From contig NC_062219.1 of the NCBI RefSeq assembly GCF_902686445.1, positions 144,380,057 to 144,444,056 of the forward strand: DNA of 64,000 nucleotides, given 5' to 3'. Made by a program: the position numbers and the translations under genes. A model generated the notes under the pieces. It made no database searches, had not been told where the DNA came from, and saw nothing but the letters and a program-made list of their open reading frames with translations. Position 1 is the first letter of the stretch. Every line of letters starts with the position of its first letter. This document shows, one piece after another, positions 22,548-33,332 of the stretch. This stretch comes from Sciurus carolinensis. Taxonomy: Eukaryota; Chordata; Mammalia; Rodentia; Sciuridae.

Positions 22548-22940
22548 TGTTATGGTTTAGATATAAGTTGGCCCCCAGAGCTCATGTGTGAGACAACACA
22601 AGAAAGTTCACAGGTGACTTGATTGGGTCATGAGAGTCTTAACCTAATCAGTGCTTTGATCCACTTGAAGGGATTAACTGGGTGGTAGCTGTTGGCAGGT
22701 AGCGTGTGGCTGAGGGAGGTGGGTCACTGGGGGCCTACCTTTTGGATTTATATTTTGTCCCTGTTGAGCAGAGCTGAATCTTCCTGCCTCCCTGTTGCTA
22801 CGTCCAGCTTGACTCCGCCACGGCCTTCTGCCTCAACGGACAGCCTCATCTTGGGCCCAGAGCAATGGAGTTGGTCAACTATGAACTGAGGCCTCCGAAA
22901 CTGTGAGCCTCAGATAAACTTCCTCCTCTACACCTTTTGG
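22548..22940 (+). mobile_element. MaLR-type LTR
   Basis: Starts TGTTATGGTTTAGATATAAG and contains 'gaactgaggcctccgaaact' and 'tcagataaacttcctcctct', the usual 3' region of MST/THE1-like LTRs. It is a solo LTR of a non-autonomous ERVL relative. Four such LTRs lie in the window, all on the plus strand. Confidence 0.8.
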
Positions 22941-23190
22941 GGTTTTTTTCATTTTTTGTTTTCTTTTTTTTTTTTTTTTACTTCTTGGAGACACAAACAG
23001 AAGTATTTACCTCTGAAATTACATAAGGCCTGAGATTTGTTTTAAAATCATCTACTGGGGATAGGAGTGGAGGTGGGGACCAGGGTATAGAGGAAACGAG
23101 GTCATCCCACACTCAGGTCACTCTTGATGCCAGCTGATGGGCACTATGACTCTGTAAGTTTGAAATTTTTTAAAATAATAAAACGATTTT

Positions 23191-23558
23191 TTAAATTAAT
23201 TTCTTTTTTATTTTTACAGACTGCATTTTGATTCATTGTACACAAATGGGGTGTAACTTTTCGTTTCTATGGTTGTGCACAATGTAGATTCACACCATTC
23301 ATGTACTCATACATATACATAGGGAATACTGTCTGTTTCATTCTACTGTCTTCCTGTCCTCCACCCCCTTCCACCCCTTTTTCCTCTACACCATCCAAAG
23401 TTCCTTCATTCTTCTCTTCCCCCCACCACCCCCCTCATTATACATTGTCATGCACTTATCAGAAAAAAACATGGATGAAGTTGGGAAATATCATGCTAAG
23501 TGAAATAGGTCAAGCCCAAAAAACCAAAGACCGAATGTTTTCTCTGATAAGTGCATGA
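23191..23558 (-). mobile_element. 5'-truncated L1 insertion with inverted 5' part (twin priming)
   Basis: A minus-sense L1 3' UTR (23191-about 23465) is joined to a plus-sense ORF2-end/3'-UTR segment (about 23466-23558, 'acatggatgaagttgggaaa', 'atcatgctaagtgaaatagg'). The 14-base duplication AATAAAACGATTTT flanks it at 23177-23190 and 23559-23572. The junction duplicates a 19-base segment in inverted form: ATTGTCATGCACTTATCAG at 23444-23462 and its complement at 23543-23561. The sequence matches a relatively recent lineage-specific L1. Confidence 0.92.
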
Positions 23559-23572
23559 CAATAAAACGATTT

Positions 23573-24540
23573 TAATACTAAAGAAAAGGAGGGGGAGAGA
23601 CTCAAAAAACATATCAACTCTACACGACCTGTAGGTCTTGTTAGATCCTGATTAGAAGCCACCAACCGATTAAAAAAAAAAAAAAGACATTCTTGAGACA
23701 ATGGAAGCAAACTGACCCTGAACTGTGCTAGAGTCTGATGCAAACTGCTCTTAATTTCCTTGGGGGTTTTCTGCTGTTTGGGTGTTTTTCTGGTCCTTAT
23801 CTATTAGAGATACATATTGAAACATTTAAAGGCTTTTAGATGATTTGGGATCTGCTTTAAAATACAACAAAAAAATTACCAGGAAGGTGGATGAAATATG
23901 ATTGGCAGAATGTAGACAATTCTTAAAATTGGTCAATGGCTCAGTGACGTTTCTTTACATTATCATCTGAAAGTTCCTACCAGAAAGCATTTAAGAGAAC
24001 TGTTCCTGAGAGTGTAGTGCTCCGATCCAACAGTCGCTGGAAGAATTCCCACGACTGCCTCTCACCCAAACTCCAAGGATACTTGGAAGACAAACGCTTT
24101 AATAAGGACAAAGTTCAAGTACTTTCTTTGAGCTCTGATTGTAGCTTCCGTTCTCCTCTTCAGCAAGGGAGTTCTCCTTAGATGTGATTCAAGGACACAA
24201 AGGTCACTGTGTGGCCATCATATCACACAGCTGGAGGAACACCAGCCAGAAACCTCCCTGTCCACAGCAGAGCACGTCACGCAGGGATTTCAGCAACTTA
24301 AACCAGTGACTCTTGGGGAATTTGAGATTCCCGTACAAAGATCTAGATAACAAACCGCATTATCATATACATCCCTGAATCAAAATTAAATAAAATGTTA
24401 TCAGTGAAAACCAACCAGAAGTTGGTTTTAGCAACTTTGAATATATTTTCCCCTGAGAATAATGGGAATCCTTTCATCTAATGATACATACTCTCTGGAC
24501 TTCTGAAGCTTTTATATTGTTTTAAGAATAGGCATTTTCA
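23573..24540. other. unassigned
   Basis: Moderately AT-rich, with a short poly-A at 23672-23684. No recognisable repeat or gene is seen. Confidence 0.4.
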
Positions 24541-24742
24541 AGCTGGGTCCTGTGGTGCACATCTGTAATCCCACTGGCTCAGGGGACTGAGGTAGGAGGA
24601 TTGCAAGTTCAAGGGCAGCCTCAGCAACTTAGTGAGACCCTAAAGGACTTAGCAAGACCATTTTCAAAATAAAAAAAAGAAGGCTGAGAATGTGACTCAG
24701 TGGTTCAGCACCCCTGGCTTCAATCCCTGGTACAAAAAAATA
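24541..24742 (+). mobile_element. B1-ID composite SINE
   Basis: Complete copy from 'agctgggtcctgtggtgcac' to the ID end 'caatccctggtac'. Its A-rich tail 'aaaaaaataagaaagag' leads directly into the GAAA/GGAA array. Confidence 0.92.
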
Positions 24743-24748
24743 AGAAAG

Positions 24749-24806
<58 letters not shown>

Positions 24807-25007
24807 GAAGGAAGGAAGGAAGGAAGGAAGGAAGGAAGGAAGGAAGGAAGGAAGGAAAAGGAAGGAAGGAAGGAAGGAAGGAAGGAAGGAAGGAAGGAAG
24901 GAAGGAAGGAAGGAAGGAAGAAAAAGGAAGGAAGGAAGGAAGAAAAAGGAAGGAAGGAAGGAAGGAAGGAAGAAAAAGGAAGGAAGGAAGGAAGGAAGGA
25001 AGGAAGA
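24743..25007. repeat. long (GAAA)n-(GGAA)n array
   Basis: About 265 bases of pure purine on the plus strand. GAAA units run to about 24804, then GGAA units with several AAAAGG/AGAAAAAGG interruptions. It opens a spurious 346-codon frame and its mirror frames. It could form triplex DNA. Confidence 0.97.
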
Positions 25008-25179
25008 TAGGCATTTTGAGAAACATTCTTTGCATTGAAATTTACAAATTAAAAATTATCATTGATAAAATTTTCAACACAGGCAGAACTGGCTCAGAGA
25101 ACTTGTTAAAGTGGACAGAAAAGGAACGTATGCATCTGCTCTGTCCCCGAAGTAACCCAAGTGGGCTTGAAAGACGAGT

Positions 25180-25349
25180 CAGCTGGGTACACTGGCACAC
25201 GCCTGTCATTCCAGTGGCTTGGGAGGCCAAGGAGGGAGGATCCCAAGTTCAAGGTCAGCCTCAGCAACTTAGTGAGACCGTATCTCAAAATAAAAGGGCT
25301 GGGAATATAACACCAAGTGGTAAAATGTCCCTGGGTTCTATCCCCAGCA
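25180..25349 (+). mobile_element. B1-ID composite SINE
   Basis: From 'agctgggtacactggcacac' to 'ttctatccccagcag'. The spacer between the halves is shorter than in the neighbouring copy. The tail has become a GGAA array. Confidence 0.9.
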
Positions 25350-25412
25350 GGAAAGGAAGGAAGGAAGGAAGGAAGGAAGGAAGGAAGGAAGGAAGGAAGG
25401 AAGGAAGGAAGG
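25350..25412. repeat. (GGAA)n microsatellite
   Basis: About 15 almost perfect GGAA units directly at the SINE 3' end. It is the second GGAA tract within 700 bases. Confidence 0.97.
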
Positions 25413-26604
25413 ACAAGATATTTCTAAGTGAAAGTGGGACTCTGGGTGGGGACGTGGTCTGTGCAGAGTCTCCTGGTGCTTTGGCGGAACACTTCAGTCC
25501 CCTCTTCCCCATCTCTGTCCTGGGGGGTGTGGGCTGGTCAAGGAGAGAGCCAGGGTCCCACGTCACCCGGGCTGGGCTGCCTGCACCCTGGGCCCTCCGG
25601 TGCCCTCCAGTCCTGACAGCAGCCAGTCTCACGTGGTGCTTGAGAACTGGCTGTGTGACAGGCCAGACCACAGACACCGCAGGTGTCCGCCCATTGAAAA
25701 AGAAATCAGGGAAGGGGCGAAGCAACTTCTAAAAATACCCCCAGAGGGGCCTGGAAACGTCCGCTGCCCAGGGCAGTCCAGAGACAGGCAGAAGAACGCA
25801 TTTGCCAGAAAGGGAGAGAGGCAAGAGGAGTCCAGGGACAAAGAAAAGATGTATCTGGGTCACTCAAACGCTGGCACGGTGGCCCCGAGGAGGCAGACGC
25901 TCGGAGAGCCTGGTAAATAGCCTTTGGTCCTTTGCCAGGGGGAGCATTTGTGTCAGGCCACCGAGGCCGGCCGCCAGCCAGCCAGGCTCCTGGAGCCCAG
26001 ACAGGCACTGGGAGTCCCCGGGGCCGGGATGGGGCAGCGCCACCACAGGAGCTGAGGCAGGAGAGTTCTCCAGAAAGCCCGGGGCAGGCAGGATGGGCAC
26101 ATGCCGCCTGGATGCTCCTGGGTGTCACTGCCCTGATCCTTCGTCGCCTGTGGATCTGCTCACATCCCACGGGTCAGCTTGTGTGGAGAGAGGCCCACGT
26201 AAGAGGAAATGCCGACAGGCACCACGTGACTTGGCCCGAGGCCCCCATCGGCCGAGCTGCCCCATTCCTGGGCTGGGCCCTTCAGATAACCAGCCCGGCT
26301 CTGCAGCCCCCTGCTCCCCGTCCATCCGCCCAGGCTGCACTCTCTCTCCTCTCGCCAAACATTCCAGGTCTCCTCTGGACCTCGTCATTCCCTGTCACCA
26401 GGGTTCTGGCTCACCCACAGTCCCAGCCAGGGAGTGTCAGTCTCTGGCTCCGAAACCTCCAGAAAGCCAGAACCTCACCTCACCTGCCCTTCCCCCCGCA
26501 CCCCACCCCACCACCCGCCTTCCTCTTCTCTTCCCTAGAGAAACCAGGCGAGAACCCAGGCAGACAAAAGCAAACTTGCACCAATAGGTGAGTTAGACTA
26601 GCTC
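25413..26604. other. GC-richer unassigned sequence
   Basis: Higher in GC than the flanks, with several overlapping open frames (up to 261 codons at 25802-26587) in two plus frames and one minus frame. That pattern is expected by chance in GC-rich DNA. No domain, signal peptide or convincing splice pair is seen. Confidence 0.4.
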
Positions 26605-26800
26605 CTGTTTATATAGGGCTTTGAAGTGTAAAAGCCCTTTGCTCTACACTCGTCTGACAAGCTTTAAATGAGGCAAGGATTATCAATCCCACTATAAACA
26701 TAAAAACTTACACTTGAAAGAGCTTAAGCAATAGTTGCAAGGTCACCTGGCTACTCAAGGTCAAAGCTGCAATTCAAAACTTGATCCCAAGTAAAATCCT
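26605..26800 (-). mobile_element. MIR SINE, diverged
   Basis: 'gaggcaaggattatcaatcc' and 'caatagttgcaaggtcacct' follow the inverted MIR order. Confidence 0.55.
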
Positions 26801-26814
26801 TTTGCAAATAAAAT

Positions 26815-27010
26815 TCATAATAATAGCTACCGTTTATTGAGCACCTAGTATGTGCCATACCTGTGGTCTGTGCCTTACACTCTTCAACGTAGTTAACCTT
26901 GATGAAAACCCTAAAAGATAAGGTAATCTATTATTGTGTCCACTTTAGGGATGAGGAAACTGAGGCACAAGGAGCTCAAGCCATCGCCTTGGGATCACAC
27001 AGTGACATCC
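26815..27010 (-). mobile_element. MIR SINE, near full length
   Basis: 'tttattgagcacctagtatg', 'gatgaggaaactgaggcaca' and 'gggatcacacagtgac' follow inverted MIR from 3' end to body. It is the best-preserved MIR in the window, and lies in tandem with the preceding one. Confidence 0.8.
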
Positions 27011-27469
27011 CCCTATAGCTTGCCTAAATTTTTGCTTTTTCTATGTTACTACAAATTTTGAACTTGGGCTAAGAAACATATTAACAAATAAACGAGGAGC
27101 TCAGTAGAAAGATAAAAAAATTAAAAAAAAAAAAAGAGTAGACAATTAAAACCCTGGGAAGAGGTGCTCATTTAAAAGCTCAGCCCACAAGCAGGAAACT
27201 GTAGGCTTGGCTACCAAATCTGGGTAGACAGGCAACCCCAATTTATTTTAAGCCTAAATGAAAAGAAGGGTTAGTGAAAGTATTCCCAGAGCCTGGCAGG
27301 AAACAGATGGCTCACGCCAAAGTGTTCAACCGAAAAACATGTCACGAACAGACTATTGACAGAAGCATAGACAGGAATAAAGGAGGTGGTAGGCAGTGGA
27401 AGAGTGGTGAGGTAGCACGAGGTACAAGTGCTGGCGGATGTTACCCCTCCAGCCGGAAGGGGCTGTGCT

Positions 27470-27800
27470 CCTCAGTTTTCCATCACTGTGACAAAACACC
27501 TGAGATAATCAACTTACAAAGAGAAAAGGTTTGTTTGGGTCATGGTTTCAGAGGCTTCAGTCCTCGGTTGCTTGGTCCCATTGCTTTGGGGCCTGTGATG
27601 AGGCAGCACATCATGGTGGGGAGCCAGAGAGCAAAGACAGAAAGAGACCAGAGTCAAAAAATCTCTTTCAAGGCCACAGTCCTCAGTGACCTTAAACTTC
27701 CTGTGAAGACCCCCCTCTTAAAGGTTCCACCACCTCCCAAGAGTGCCACGCCAAGGACCCCGCCTTCCACACCTGGGCCCTTGAGTGACATACCAGGGCC
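27470..27800. mobile_element. second old interspersed repeat (copy 2)
   Basis: Same phrase order as the copy at 17640. The plus-strand 322-codon open frame at 27274-28242 runs through it and is therefore unlikely to be a gene. Confidence 0.6.
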
Positions 27801-28889
27801 ACACTATAGTAGGGGGGGCAAAGGCAGGGGCCGGGCCAGTGGAGCCCGGGCACTGCCGCGGCTGGGAGAGGGACGGCTTCGTGGGGCTGCAGGGCACACG
27901 CCTCCCGTGCTGCTTTCGTCCCTCTGTCACCTGCAGGTGCTCCCAGCAGCAGGAAGGGCAGCTTTGCAAAGCCATCCAGACAGGTGCACATCCTGGGTCA
28001 CCGTCAGGGCCAGCAGAGGCGGAGAACAAGGCGGGGGTGGCAAGCGGAGGCAACCAGAGCGGGACTGCCCCTCTCAGCTGACCCTGCCCCCGGAGCTCTG
28101 TGTCACTGTGACCCAAAGGCCCAGCAGAAACAATGGGAGGAGGAACCCAACTCCCGTGACCCCCTCCTCCAGCCACACCCTCCCTGCCGGGCACTCCTTC
28201 GGTGGATGTCGGGGATCCGGCCTCGGCCCTCACAGCCAGTGAGCATGCCTCTGAACTTTCTTGCACTGTTTCACACGTGCGCTTTCGGGGACACTCACAT
28301 CCGAACTGTGACGACGGCTTAGCTGAAGCCAGACGGTGCTGAGCACCACCCGCCTCTTCGGCACAGAAGGCGCGCCCAGCTGGTGTCTCCTTGAAGATGC
28401 AGCTGTTTCCAGCCTGCGCCTCGTTTGTTTTGGCCCCGGGCACGCCAGGCAAGTGCCCGACCACTTGGCTACACCCCAGTTCTAAGTACACAAAACATTA
28501 CAGGGAGCCCCGAAGCCGCTGGTATTTGTTTTCCAGGGGCCACACGGTCTGGCCCTTCCTGGGGCACTCAGCAGGCCCTCCAGCCCAGCCTCACAGGACA
28601 AAGTCCACATCTATGGTCCAGCTGTCCCACTTCTGGGCACACAGATGCTCCTCCACGAAGGACGGGTCAGGTTCAAAGCCACGGTAAGCTGCAGACGCCC
28701 CGAACCCGCTGCCCTGCTGCACATCCCCGCTCAGCAGCCCAGCACGCTGCCCGACTCCTGCCCGCAGGCTGACCAGGAGCTGTGGTTACTGCCGCTGCCC
28801 AGCATCACCAGGGAGTATCAGACCCAAGATCGCCAGCCTGGGAAAAGAGCCAGATTCAAAGAACGATTTCTCCTGGATGCCTGTGACTT
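27801..28889. other. GC-rich unassigned sequence with an ID scrap
   Basis: A diverged minus-strand ID fragment lies at 28443-28483 ('caggcaagtgcccgaccact', 'tggctacaccccag'). The remainder is GC-rich with overlapping frames on both strands and no recognisable domain. Confidence 0.4.
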
Positions 28890-29400
28890 TCACCCCATTG
28901 TAAAACTGAAAACCTTCAATCTAACCATGGAGACTTCAGGGACTTTTTGTATATTCAAAGGGAATGAAATCAATATCACAAAGAAATATCTGGACCCCCA
29001 GGTTCATTGCAGCATTACACACAGTAGCCCAGATATGGACTCAACTGGAGTGTCCACTGGCAAAGAAATGGACCAGGGGAGGCGGTACACACACGCACAC
29101 ATACACACAATGGACTATTATTCAGTCAAGAAAAAGAAGGAAATCCTGTCATTTGTAACAACACAGATAAACCTGGAGGACAATATGCAAAATGAAATAA
29201 GCCAGACAGAGAAAGAGAAATACCACAGGGTCTCACATACAGTGGGACCGAAAAAAAGTCTAACCCACAGAAGCAGAGAGTCATGAGGTTGCCAGGGGCC
29301 GGGTGAGGCAATGGGGAGATGTGGATCAACGGGGTCCAACGTCCAGGGCAGGAGGAATCAGTTCCAGGGATCAGGGGCACAGCCTGTGATTGCAGCTCAC
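28890..29400 (+). mobile_element. L1 ORF2 C-terminal and 3'-UTR fragment
   Basis: The plus strand encodes a diverged L1 ORF2 end: 'cagcattacacacagtagcc' (29011), 'caatggactattattcagtc' (29108), 'ggaaatcctgtcatttgtaa' and 'aaatgaaataagccagacag'. The frame stays open to about 29286 but has no start or catalytic domains. A short ACACAC patch lies at 29088-29110. Confidence 0.82.
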
Positions 29401-30400
29401 CATGCTGTTTTGTGTCCTCGAAATTTGCTGAGAGAGCAGATCTTCAGCGTTCGCATCGGGTGGAAAAGCAAACGGGAACCGAGCGGTGGAGGACAGGGTG
29501 GTCAGCTCCATGGCGGTGACGGCTCACGGTGCGTGCAGGCGTCCAGTCGTCACGCCGACGCCATGAACAGGGACAGCCGTATCTCGATCCATCCAGGAAA
29601 AACCCCTGTAAAAAGGGGGAGTGGAGCGGCAGCCAGAGCCCCCGCCCGCCTCGACCCTCAGCTCCGCCGCCGTCCTCTTTTAAAAGGATTTGTTTAAGAG
29701 GATTTGCTTCCACAAGAGCACATCAGTCTCCTTTCTGGCTGTGTTTACATGGTCCTGGGGCAGAGAGGCCTGGTCCTCATGCCCGCAGAGGTGACAGCAT
29801 CCGCACCAGCCGCTCAGGCGGCCACAGGTCTGCCTGCCAAGCGCTGAGACTGCGGAAGCAGGAGAGCAGGGGCGGGGGCTCTGGCACACTGTCCGTCACC
29901 CTGGAAAGGGGATGAGGAAGCTGGAAACCGAGATGCGACCCCCAGGGTCTGGAAGCAGCGCCCACGGGAGAGAGAGGGCTGCTTAGGGTGGCCTCCCCCA
30001 GCCAGGCCATTCAGGAGACCCAGCCTCTCAGAGCCCAAGTGACAAGTGGTCTGCAGTGACGTCGGTGGACCGGGAGGGGCAGACTGGAGCAGAGTCTGCA
30101 GCAAGGGAAGTGGATTTATCTCATTGTGGAGGGGCCTTCCCCATCCTGCCACCTGTCACTCAGCGGCATCTCCCAAGGCGCCTCCACCATCAGAGCCCTG
30201 ACGCCATTGGCAAGAATGGTTTCATAAGGTGCCCAGGCAGGGGTAGGCCCGTCTCTAAGACGAGTGGGTCCAGACACGCCCCGGTGTCTCAGCCTTGGTC
30301 TTTAAGACCCCACGTGTTTCCCTTGTGGGTCTCACAAAAGGTCCGTGGTAAAAACCAGGAACCAGTGGAGAAGTGAATTAGTCACCTTAAAAATGCCAGT
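29401..30400. other. GC-rich unassigned sequence
   Basis: 29480-29660 has more CpG than its neighbours but is short and irregular. Open frames overlap on both strands without recognisable products. Confidence 0.4.
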
Positions 30401-30613
30401 GGGCCGGGCACGGTGGCACTGGCCTATAATCCCAGTAGCTCAGGAGGCTGAGACAGGAGGATCACACGCTCAAGGTCAGCCTCAGCAATTTAGCGAGGCT
30501 CTAGGCAACTTAGCAAGACCCGGTCTCAAAATTAAAAATAAAAAGGGCTGGGGAGGTGGTTCAGTGATTAAGCACCTCTGGTTTAATCCTCAGTACCAAA
30601 AAAAAAAAAAAGA
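30401..30613 (+). mobile_element. B1-ID composite SINE
   Basis: Full-length copy with 16 A at its 3' end. The flanks 'aaatgccagt' (left) and 'aagtgcccagt' (right) look like a slightly decayed target duplication. Confidence 0.92.
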
Positions 30614-31317
30614 AGTGCCCAGTAGGGTCCCAAGTCTGGAATGTTCCATCTCCAGCTTTGCTCTAGTGGTACTCCCTTCCCCAGGCCCAAACCAGGAAGT
30701 CCTGGTGGATCCTTCCCTGTCCCCTCCTGCGCCACAGTCATCAGGTCTGACCGACAATCAAATAAAGGTCTTCATGGTGTAGCCACGAGGCGCCCAGCAC
30801 TGGACCGCAGGAGAGGGACCGCCACCAAGGAGCTCGCAGCCTTGGGGGGAGAGACGATGATAACACATGAGCGGAACCATCTGGACTGTGGGTCGGACTG
30901 CTTTCTTCTGTTGGGTAAAAGAAGTTGGCTCCATTCTAGTCACAGAAAGGGCTTTGGGGTTGTGACCCGCGACTCGGAATCGCCCTGCAGGACTGGGGCT
31001 CCTTCTCTCTGCTTCACCATTCGGTCTTGTTTCATCCATGAGCAGCAGGGAGAGAGCTGCAGAGCTCCAGGTATCACATCAGATGGCACCGAGGCCAGAG
31101 GGAGGACAAGGCTCCGGTGGCTCTCCAAGGAGAGGGGACTTCATGACAATAGTCCCCAGGAACTCCCCTGTTGGCTAGAGCTGGGTCACCTGCCCATCCC
31201 AGAACCAAAAGCCAGCCGAGGGGACGGGGTTGGTTTACACCACACAGGATGGACTCTGCATGTGGGAGAGTGACCGCCGACCTCAGCAAACACAGTTGTG
31301 CCAAGGAGCAAGAAGAG
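30614..31317. other. unassigned
   Basis: Includes an AATAAA at about 30761 with no recognisable upstream exon. A 210-codon open frame (30641-31273) has no visible domain. Confidence 0.4.
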
Positions 31318-31500
31318 GCGGGCGGTGGCGCACACCTGTTATCCCAGGGGTGCCGGAGGACCGCGAGTTCAAAGCCAGCCCCAGCAACAGTGAGGCACTG
31401 AGCAGCTCACCGAGACCCTGTCTCTAAAATACGAAACAGGGCTGGGGATGTGGCTCAGTGGTCGAGTGCCCTGAGGTTCCCTGGGCAAAAAACAAAAAAG
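31318..31500 (+). mobile_element. B1-ID composite SINE
   Basis: Near-complete but the B1 half is diverged and CpG-rich ('gcgggcggtggcgcacacct'). Left 'aagaagag' and right 'aagaagag' flanks are a plausible short target duplication. Confidence 0.85.
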
Positions 31501-31819
31501 AAGAGAGGGACAATTCTGGGTTGGCAATCTATAATGTTAAAACAATTTTAAAAGGGCACTGAAAAATCAAATGGGGTCTGAGACAGAGGGCTCACGGGGA
31601 AGGGCAGCTCAGCTCTCGTCCCCATTGCCACTGCCTGGGGATATGGCCGAAACCTCCTAAATGAACTTCCCCAGGCCGTGGGTCTGTTCTCCACTTTGCC
31701 CCCACGGATCTGCCTCAAATGCAGCTCTGATCCTGTAATTTTCTTAAAGTGCTCCTATAGCATTACTGCCAGGGATAAAAAGACACTTAAAAATTAAACA
31801 CTGGTACGGTACTTCCCAC

Positions 31820-32260
31820 ACGCAGGTGTGGACAGAGGTGACTGGAATCACGGTCTTTCTGGCTCTCTTTGTGGCTGGGAACTTCCCATGAGAAGGTACA
31901 GGTCAAGATGGCCCAGTTGCTATGGTGACACCAGCCTGAGGAAACTGTGCAAAGGCTCAGAGTTGTGTCAACCGGGACCTTGAACTCAGGCACCAGCTCC
32001 CAGGGACAGAAAATTCTGAGCGTAGCAAGATAACCCTAATGTCTCTCCAGGCCTGCATCCTTCAGATGGCCTGCTTTGCTAAAACTTTCCTGCAAATAAC
32101 CTCTTGATAAAAACTCTTTAATGAACATGCTCAGCTAGCGCTGAGCTCCATCAGGGATTGGATACCCACCTGGTCCCAGCTTTTTCTCTCTTTGTGTGCC
32201 TGTTTGTCTTTTCTTCATTCCCGTTACCCCTCATTCAGTGCTTTCCAGAATTAGCAGTCA
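31820..32260 (+). mobile_element. ERV LTR-like repeat (copy 1)
   Basis: Shares long collinear phrases with 52015-52465: 'ctgggaacttccc/ctgggaacttcct', 'aggtcaagatggcccagttgc/aggtcaagattgcccggttgc', 'aggcaccagctc' and 'cccacctggtcccagctttt'. The layout suggests an LTR, but the ends are not exact. An RFX-type X-box-like motif GTTGCTATGGTGAC is at 31917-31930. Confidence 0.65.
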
Positions 32261-32559
32261 CAGCTGAGAGACGAGAGGGCCAAGGCGCACAGGAACCTCT
32301 TCCAAGCACCTTGTGCTGAGTCCTGTACTGTACTTCTCAGGACAGCCCAAGGATGGGGATGTCACTGTAGGCAATGGAACACCAAAGGACTACGAGTTTC
32401 CCACCACTGCAGAGACACCAGCATCACACGTGTAAATGTTTGGAACGACATCCACCAAGCCTCTTGCTGTTCCAGAGATGGGATCTGAAGTCAGTTTTGT
32501 GGGACTGCACCCCAGGCCTCTGCAGGGTCCGGTCCTTCTGGAAGCTGCCCGCCTGTCTC

Positions 32560-32810
32560 TCCAGGTGGCCACGTCATGCTGCATTTCCAGCATCACTTCT
32601 TCTTCTCACCTCCGTCTTGTCTTATAAGGACCCTCGTGATTACATTCGACTCACTCAGATAATCTGGGATAATCCTCCCTTCTCAAGATCCTTAACTTAA
32701 TCACATCCACCAAATCCCTTTTGCCACATAAGTCACACAGCCACGGGCTGGGGAGATTTGGCTGGCACGTCTTTGGGAAACCATCATTCTGTCTGCTGTT
32801 CCCACATTCA
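32560..32810. mobile_element. old interspersed repeat, family not named
   Basis: 'cttgtcttataaggaccctc', 'gactcactcagataatctgg' and 'taatcacatccaccaaatcc' form a phrase series I recognise from a common mammalian dispersed repeat. Confidence 0.55.
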
Positions 32811-32884
32811 CGTGGCAAGGAAGTAATGGGGGCCAAGATTTGCCAGTTTACAGAGGAGCCAGGGCCTCCCTACCTAGCTGTTCT

Positions 32885-32985
32885 GTCTCCCGCCCGGAAG
32901 GCCTTCCTCAGGTAACCCAGCTCCCTGCCCAGCCTGAGGCCTCACCTCAAATGACCCCTTTGGGAAGCCCTCCACCCCTCCCCGG
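32885..32985 (+). mobile_element. L2 LINE fragment
   Basis: 'gaggcctcacctcaaatgac' followed by 'cctttgggaagccctcc' matches the L2 3' region. Confidence 0.5.
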
Positions 32986-33013
32986 GACTGGCCACCCCTC
33001 CTCTGGGTTCCCC

Positions 33014-33058
33014 GTCACTAACGTTTCGCTCACTAACGTTTCGCTCACTAATGTTTCG
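33014..33058. repeat. 15-bp unit tandemly repeated three times
   Basis: Three head-to-tail units of STCACTAAYGTTTCG (33014-33028, 33029-33043, 33044-33058). Only the first base of unit 1 and one C/T in unit 3 differ. It is an isolated short minisatellite. Confidence 0.95.
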
Positions 33059-33332
33059 CTGTAAGTGTAACCAGCACGGGCCCTACGCAGGGCCCTGCAG
33101 CTCAGGAAAGCTGGACTGTCGACTGCCTGGCAGGTGGGTGGGTTGGTAGAGTGAATGCAACAACTGAGGGTCAGACATTTGAAAGACCAACAGCTGGAGG
33201 AGCTCATCGATACTAGAGAAGGGGGTTGGGGCAGTAATTATTTCAAAACTGTTCTGGGGAGGGGCCTCAGGACAAAGGCCTGTTCATGCTCCTGTCCTGT
33301 GGGTCACACGTGAAGGGGGAGACAGAACTGTC

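Noticed and set aside
24692..25732. 346-codon open frame, longest in the window
   Set aside because: Most of it is the GAAA/GGAA array read as Lys-Glu-Arg repeats, flanked by SINE sequence. The mirror frames on both strands are equally open.
25802..26587. 261-codon and overlapping 219-codon open frames
   Set aside because: Several overlapping frames on both strands are open together, as expected by chance in GC-rich sequence.
27274..28242. 322-codon plus-strand open frame
   Set aside because: Runs through a dispersed repeat (27470-27800) and GC-rich DNA, overlaps a 257-codon minus frame, and has no domain or splice logic.
28645..29286. 213-codon frame
   Set aside because: Its C-terminal half is a decayed L1 ORF2 end, so it is not a host gene.
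33014..33058. CRISPR-like array
   Set aside because: Units are contiguous with no spacers, and the genome is mammalian.
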